Part shown: positions 59,881-64,000 of the stretch, in pieces
Layout of the letters: the number at the start of each line of letters is the position of its first letter
Position numbering within the stretch: the first letter of the stretch is position 1
From: Streptomyces abyssalis
Lineage (GTDB): Bacteria > Actinomycetota > Actinomycetes > Streptomycetales > Streptomycetaceae
Length of the DNA stretch: 64,000 nucleotides
Assembly (NCBI RefSeq): GCF_001751365.1
Contig: NZ_LJGT01000041.1
Span: forward strand, 428,208 to 492,207
Direction of reading: 5' to 3'
The notes under the pieces: model-generated
The model's database searches: none
Told to the model about the DNA's origin: nothing
What the model saw: the letters and a program-made list of their open reading frames with translations, nothing else
Made by a program: the position numbers and the translations under genes

Positions 59881-61233
59881 TTGAGTCTGCGGGCCCGCAT
59901 GACCACGCCTGAGTCCCGGACGCGCAACGGGGTCGCCGCCGACGGCGGCACCGCCCACCTCGTGTCCGCCTACCGCACGAAGCTCCTCGAAGAGATAGAC
60001 CTCGCGGAGATGTCCGCCCTTCCCTCGCATGAACGCAGGGCACGCCTGGAGCGCGTACTGGGGCACATCGTCAGCCGCGAGGGGCCCGTACTGTCCACGG
60101 CCGACCGGGAGTTGCTCATCCGGCGCGTCGTCGACGAGGCTCTCGGGCTCGGCGTGCTCGAACCGCTGCTGGAGGACGCCTCCGTCACGGAGATCATGGT
60201 CAACGGGCCGGACCAGGTCTTCGTCGAACGGTCGGGACGCGTCGAGCAGGTGCCGGTCCGCTTCGCCTCCGAAGAGCAGCTGATGCAGACCATCGAGCGC
60301 ATCGTCTCGACCGTCAACAGGCGTGTGGACGAGTCGAATCCGATGGTCGACGCCCGGCTGCCCTCCGGCGAGCGCGTCAACGTCATCGTCCCGCCGCTCT
60401 CCCTGACCGGCCCCACGCTCACCATCCGGCGCTTCCCCCGGGCGTACGCGCTGCACGAGCTGATCGCGCTGGGCACCCTCGACGAGCACATCGTGGCGCT
60501 GCTGTCGGGCTTCATCCGCGCGCGCTTCAACGTGATCGTCTCGGGCGGCACGGGCAGCGGCAAGACCACACTGCTCAACGCGCTCTCCGGGCTCATCCCG
60601 GACCACGAGCGCATCATCACCGTCGAGGACGCCGCCGAACTCCAGCTCCAGCAGCGGCACATCATCCGGCTGGAGACCAGGCCGCCCAACGTGGAGGGCA
60701 GGGGTCAGGTCACCGTCCGCGACCTCGTGCGCAACTCGCTGCGGATGCGGCCCGACCGGATCATCGTCGGCGAGGTACGCGGCGGGGAGACGCTCGACAT
60801 GCTCCAGGCGATGTCGACGGGGCACGACGGCTCGCTGGCGACGGTGCACGCCAACAGCGCGGAGGACGCGCTGATGCGCCTGCAGACCCTCGCCTCCATG
60901 TCGGAGGTGGAGATCCCCTTCGCGGCGCTCCAGGACCAGATCAACTCCGCCGTGGACGTGATCATCCAGCTGGCGCGCTTCCCCGACGGCTCACGGAAGA
61001 TCGTGGAGATCTCCCTGCTCGCCTCGCACGGCCGCGAGGTCTTCCGCATCGCCTCGGTCTCCCGGTTCGGCGCCGAACCCGTGTCCGCGGACGGCAAGGT
61101 GCACGGGAGCTTCGAGCATCTGCCCGTACCGCGGCGAGCGGCCGAACGGCTTCACATGGTGAGCGAGACCGTGCCGCCGGTCTTCGGAGTCGCGGACGAC
61201 GCGGACCAGCTGACCACGAGGGAGGCGGTGTAG
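59881..61233 (+). CDS. tadA: Tad secretion ATPase TadA/CpaF
   Basis: Hexameric secretion ATPase that drives pilus assembly at the inner face of the membrane. The 450-residue protein has the N-terminal CpaF domain (VTEIMVNGPDQVFVERSGR), Walker A SGGTGSGKTTLLNAL with Lys228, the Asp box around IITVEDAAELQL, Walker B RPDRIIVGEVRGGE and the His box TVHANSAEDALMRL. The start is TTG at 59881 with GAGGAGG well placed; an ATG six codons in (59899) is the alternative. The short spacer upstream carries copies of AGCGACAACGCAC. Confidence 0.95.
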   Translation: MSLRARMTTPESRTRNGVAADGGTAHLVSAYRTKLLEEIDLAEMSALPSHERRARLERVLGHIVSREGPVLSTADRELLIRRVVDEALGLGVLEPLLEDASVTEIMVNGPDQVFVERSGRVEQVPVRFASEEQLMQTIERIVSTVNRRVDESNPMVDARLPSGERVNVIVPPLSLTGPTLTIRRFPRAYALHELIALGTLDEHIVALLSGFIRARFNVIVSGGTGSGKTTLLNALSGLIPDHERIITVEDAAELQLQQRHIIRLETRPPNVEGRGQVTVRDLVRNSLRMRPDRIIVGEVRGGETLDMLQAMSTGHDGSLATVHANSAEDALMRLQTLASMSEVEIPFAALQDQINSAVDVIIQLARFPDGSRKIVEISLLASHGREVFRIASVSRFGAEPVSADGKVHGSFEHLPVPRRAAERLHMVSETVPPVFGVADDADQLTTREAV

Positions 61234-61317
61234 CGGCCCGTCGGCGACGAATACGACGCACGGGCCCACCGGAGACACGGCACGTACTCGGCACGTACCG
61301 CCGGAGCACCGGCAACC

Positions 61318-61366
61318 GGACCACGGACCACGGACCACAGGACTCAGGACCAGGACCCAGGACCAC
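61318..61366. repeat. GGACC-type microsatellite in tadA-tadB spacer
   Basis: Three perfect copies of the heptamer GGACCAC (61318-61338) run into a decaying series of AGGACnC units up to a few bases before the tadB start. The last AGGA serves as the probable ribosome site. Confidence 0.7.
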
Positions 61367-61369
61367 GCC

Positions 61370-62314
61370 ATGGACACCACCGCACAACTCGCGCTCGGCG
61401 CCTTCCTGCTGGCCGGCGCGCTCGCCGTCGCCGCGGTCATGGCGTTCGCGTCGGGACGCGCGCAGAACAAGGAATACCTCAAGCGCCTCTCCGAAGAAGC
61501 GGCCGGCCGCGAGCTGCCGCCGGGCCGCCGACGCGCCTTCACCGGCGTCGACAAGCGGCTGCGCGGCACCCGGCTGGGCAACCGGGTGCAGAGCGGCCTG
61601 GCCGCGACGGGCCTCGACATCTCGCCCGGTGAGTTCACCGTCTACGTCGGCGCCGTCGTCGCCGGGCTGTGGCTGCTCGCCGCCTCCGTGCTCGCCCCGT
61701 TCTTCGGGCCGATCGCCGCGGTCCTCGGACTGCTCGCCGCCGGTGCCTTCCTCAGTCACCAACGGCAGCGCCGTACCGAGCAGTTCATCAACCAGCTGCC
61801 CGAGCTGTCCCGCATCCTCGCCAACGCCACCTCCGCCGGGCTCGCTCTGCGTACCGCGCTCGCCATGGCGGCGGACGAGCTGGAGGCCCCGGCGGGAGAG
61901 GAACTCACCCTCGTCAACAACCAGCTGGCCGTCGGCCGGTCCGTCGAGGACGCCCTGAACGAACTCGCCGAGCGTCTGCCGTCGCGTGAACTGGTCGTGC
62001 TCGTCACGACGTTGGTGCTCGCCAACCGGGCGGGCGGCACGCTCGTGGCGTCGCTGCGCAACCTCACCGACACCCTCGAGGAGCGCAAGGAGACCCGCCG
62101 CGAGGTACGCACCATGCTCGCCGAAGTGAACGCGACGGCCTTCACCGTGCCCGTACTGGGCCTGGGCGCGATGCTGATGATGAACTCGATGATGCCCGGC
62201 GCCCTCGCCCGCGTCACCGGCTCGGCGATCGGTCAGCTCGCGATCATAGGAGCCGTCGGCCTTTTCGCCGCCGGCTTCTTCGTCATCCGCCGCCTCGGCA
62301 AGATCGAGATCTGA
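61370..62314 (+). CDS. tadB: Tad pilus inner-membrane platform protein TadB
   Basis: A 314-residue member of the T2SSF/GspF family. Hydrophobic segments lie near residues 8-27, 92-128 and 262-305; the cytoplasmic domain has the family pattern LPELSRILANATSAGLALRTALAMAA and LANRAGGTLVASLRNLTDTL. TadB and TadC form the platform on which the ATPase acts. Start at ATG 61370. Confidence 0.92.
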   Translation: MDTTAQLALGAFLLAGALAVAAVMAFASGRAQNKEYLKRLSEEAAGRELPPGRRRAFTGVDKRLRGTRLGNRVQSGLAATGLDISPGEFTVYVGAVVAGLWLLAASVLAPFFGPIAAVLGLLAAGAFLSHQRQRRTEQFINQLPELSRILANATSAGLALRTALAMAADELEAPAGEELTLVNNQLAVGRSVEDALNELAERLPSRELVVLVTTLVLANRAGGTLVASLRNLTDTLEERKETRREVRTMLAEVNATAFTVPVLGLGAMLMMNSMMPGALARVTGSAIGQLAIIGAVGLFAAGFFVIRRLGKIEI

Positions 62315-62324
62315 GGAGGAGACC

Positions 62325-63224
62325 GTGAGCGCCTTCCTGCCCTTCCTCCTCGCCGCCGTCGCCGGCCTCGCCGTGTACGGGGCCATCGCGGGCATCCGCA
62401 TGTACCGCGCCGACATCGAGCTGCCCAGCGACCTCGCCGTCGCGCTGGAGGTCGGCGCGACGCGAACGACCGCACGCGAGGCGGCAGTCGACCGCCTCGG
62501 CATGCCCCTGGCGCCGCTCGTGCTGCGTCTGATGGGCGAGGAGCGCGTCAACGCCAAGCGCAAGAAGATCGACCGGGCCGGCAACCCGGGAGGCCTGACC
62601 ATCCACCGTTACGCCGCACGGCGCGCGGCGTACGGAGTCTTCGGCGTCGTCATGGCGATCGTCGGACTGGCCGCCGACAGCTGGCTGTTCGCGTTCATCG
62701 TGCTGGCCTTCGGCTTCACCGCCGCGGAGCTCGGCATCCGGCAGGCCGTCCGCGACCGCAAGCGTGTCATCGAGCGCACCCTGCCGGACTTCCTCGACGT
62801 CCTGGCCGTCGTCGTCTCCGCGGGTCTCAGCTTCCGGCAGGCGATGGAGCGTGTCGCCGAGCACTACGAGGGGCCGTGGGCCGACGAACTGCGCATCACG
62901 CTGCGGCAGATGGACCTGGGCGTCAGCCGCCGTGCGGCTTTCGACGAGCTGCGCAGGCGCAACGAGAGCGACCAGGTCGACCAGTTCGTCACCGCCCTCC
63001 AGCAGGGCGAGGAACTCGGCGCGCCCATCGCGGACACGCTCATCCAGATCGCCACGGACATGCGGCGTACGGACGCGCAGAACGCCCGCCGCCAGGCGGC
63101 CAAGACCGTGCCCAAGGCGACGATGACGACCATCGCCTTCCTGCTGCCGGGGACACTGCTGCTGATCGTCGCGACCTTCGTACTCGGCTCGGACACCGAC
63201 TTCGGTTCCGTACTGAACGGGTGA
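62325..63224 (+). CDS. tadC: Tad pilus inner-membrane platform protein TadC
   Basis: A 299-residue T2SSF-family partner of TadB. LPDFLDVLAVVVSAGLSFRQ and GEELGAPIADTLIQIATDMR are the conserved blocks; hydrophobic segments flank the cytoplasmic domain, with the last, TIAFLLPGTLLLIVATFVLG, near the C-terminus. The start is GTG at 62325 with GGAGGAGA upstream, ten bases after tadB. Confidence 0.92.
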   Translation: MSAFLPFLLAAVAGLAVYGAIAGIRMYRADIELPSDLAVALEVGATRTTAREAAVDRLGMPLAPLVLRLMGEERVNAKRKKIDRAGNPGGLTIHRYAARRAAYGVFGVVMAIVGLAADSWLFAFIVLAFGFTAAELGIRQAVRDRKRVIERTLPDFLDVLAVVVSAGLSFRQAMERVAEHYEGPWADELRITLRQMDLGVSRRAAFDELRRRNESDQVDQFVTALQQGEELGAPIADTLIQIATDMRRTDAQNARRQAAKTVPKATMTTIAFLLPGTLLLIVATFVLGSDTDFGSVLNG

Positions 63225-63519
63225 CGGGATGAAAGCCGAACTCCCGGTTCTCACAACGGATTCCGCCAAACTCCGCCCGCGTTCCGCCGACCCCTTCGAC
63301 GGGGGCGGCCGATGTGGCACAGTCTGCATCCGGACAACAACGGTGGGCGACGCAGCGGAAGGGAAGCCGGAATGACTGGTCGTCGGCTCGTCACCGCCCT
63401 TTCCGGCTGCCGCGCCGCGGCAGCCCGTTTCACAGGCACCAGGACGGTGCAGAACTACAGCAGACGGGCCGGGGGCCTGCCGTCGCGCCCCAACTCGGCC
63501 ATCAGCGAAGGAGATCGTG

Positions 63520-63723
63520 ATGTCGAAGGCCATGCACCGGTGGCGCCACCGCGTCGCGGAGCGTTTGCGCGGCCGCTGGTCGGACAGCGGCGCCGGAGCG
63601 ATCGAATACGCGGGCATCGTGATCATCGTCGCCGGGATCATCCTGGCGGTCCGGGGGCTCGGGCTGGACACCGCGATCTCCGGGGGGATCGCGAAGGCGG
63701 TCAACAGCATCCTGGGTGGCTGA
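63520..63723 (+). CDS. flp: Flp-type pilin
   Basis: A 67-residue prepilin and the main pilus subunit. After a basic leader, SDSGAGAIEYAGIVIIVAGI shows the Flp cleavage site: Gly, then AGAIEY with Glu at +5 and Tyr at +6, followed by the hydrophobic helix. I chose the ATG at 63520, six bases after GAAGGAG, over the GTG at 63517. The 295-base spacer before it is the longest in the operon and may hold a separate promoter for high pilin output, though I see no clear one. Confidence 0.92.
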   Translation: MSKAMHRWRHRVAERLRGRWSDSGAGAIEYAGIVIIVAGIILAVRGLGLDTAISGGIAKAVNSILGG

Positions 63724-63758
63724 GGAGACGGCTCGGGCACCGGGACGAGGGGGCTACG

Positions 63759-64000
63759 GTGATCCTCTACGGAGCCGTGATCACAGGCCTGCTCTTCCTC
63801 GCCTTCGCCTTCTTCGCCGTCGCCCAGGCGGGGACCGTACGCAACGGGGGGCAGTCGGCCGCGGACGCGGCAGCGCTCGCCGCCGCCCAGGACGACCGGG
63901 ACGAGCTCTTCGAGGACTTCCTCGACGCGATTCTCGAGGGCAAGAGCCTGGAGGACATCCTCGACGGTCTCGGGTCGCTCTTCGGTGACGGCTGCGGCGA
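63759..64000 (+). CDS. TadG-like pilus-associated protein, 5' part (3' end outside window)
   Basis: The frame is open to the end of the window. ILYGAVITGLLFLAFAFFAV is a single N-terminal membrane helix, followed by GGQSAADAAALAAAQ, which is typical of TadG/TadE-like proteins of actinobacteria, and then acidic sequence. The GTG at 63759 has GAGGGGG at good spacing. However, the frame is also open upstream (HRDEGATVILYG), which looks like the usual N-terminus of the family, and could start at a CTG at 63720 that overlaps the flp stop codon. Confidence 0.75.
   Translation, partial: MILYGAVITGLLFLAFAFFAVAQAGTVRNGGQSAADAAALAAAQDDRDELFEDFLDAILEGKSLEDILDGLGSLFGDGCG

Noticed and set aside
63312..63326. 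Sigma-54-like TGGCAC...TGCA upstream of flp
   Set aside because: Spacing is wrong and sigma-54 is not known in actinobacteria.
63314..63520. Small plus-strand frame just before flp
   Set aside because: Arg/Gln/His-rich, no ribosome site, and it runs into the flp ribosome site; probably non-coding leader.
1..64000. tRNA, rRNA and CRISPR arrays
   Set aside because: No cloverleaf with CCA-type end, rRNA stretch or regularly spaced repeats noticed on either strand by eye.

Overview
The window is very GC-rich, about three quarters of bases with strong G/C bias at third codon positions, and reads as chromosomal DNA of a Streptomyces or close relative. Supporting signs are mycothiol enzymology (mca), GTP-type PEP carboxykinase, a multi-ClpP system with a PopR-type activator, a DasR-type chitinase promoter, GTG/TTG starts, many ATGA/GTGA stop-start overlaps and several leaderless-looking promoters. 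The left edge cuts histidine ammonia-lyase (hutH) and the right edge cuts a TadG-like pilus gene.

Layout. 1-9.3 kb: hutH 3' end, small surface and acidic proteins, an L,D-transpeptidase lipoprotein, a DJ-1/PfpI protein next to an MFS exporter, a secreted lysozyme-like protein, and a MerR regulator coupled to a membrane protein. 9.4-11.4 kb: PopR-like regulator convergent with clpP3-clpP4. 11.6-19.3 kb: DinB-like protein, a B12-binding protein coupled to a SpoIIE-type phosphatase, a Tat-exported multicopper oxidase, and DUF1801 and SRPBCC proteins. 19.5-22.2 kb: a sodium/solute symporter gene split by a complete 1052-bp IS481-family element with 6-bp target duplication. 22.3-28.3 kb: small housekeeping genes including msrA, mca, a DUF4307 protein and greA. 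28.4-43.9 kb: a DrrAB-type ABC exporter with a dyad operator, threonine dehydratase, MarR, an ECF-sigma-like/membrane-protein pair, cystathionine gamma-synthase, a TPR-like protein, a YyaL-type thioredoxin-domain protein, TetR, an alanine-type aminotransferase, pckG and a hemolysin III protein.

44.0-51.1 kb is the most interesting block. A D-aminoacylase homologue and a PLP plus metal D-amino-acid dehydratase homologue face a PfkB sugar kinase, an IclR regulator, RidA and a GntP permease across a 127-bp promoter with an inverted-repeat operator. I infer a route for N-acetyl-D-glucosaminate, the aldonic acid made when chitin is oxidised: import, deacetylation, beta-elimination to 2-keto-3-deoxygluconate, and phosphorylation. 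A GH18 chitinase whose promoter carries a DasR-like site lies 1.3 kb beyond. This is a hypothesis; each family also admits a plainer D-amino-acid role.

53.7-64.0 kb holds an Nramp-like transporter that lacks the canonical metal-binding motifs, then a Tad/Flp pilus operon: zinc-ribbon protein, CpaB-like, a TadZ ATPase fused to a TadE pilin-like domain through a low-complexity linker, a second TadE-like protein, TadA/CpaF ATPase, TadB, TadC, Flp pilin and a TadG-like protein.

All assignments are by reading motifs and translations by eye. No database search or structure prediction was run.
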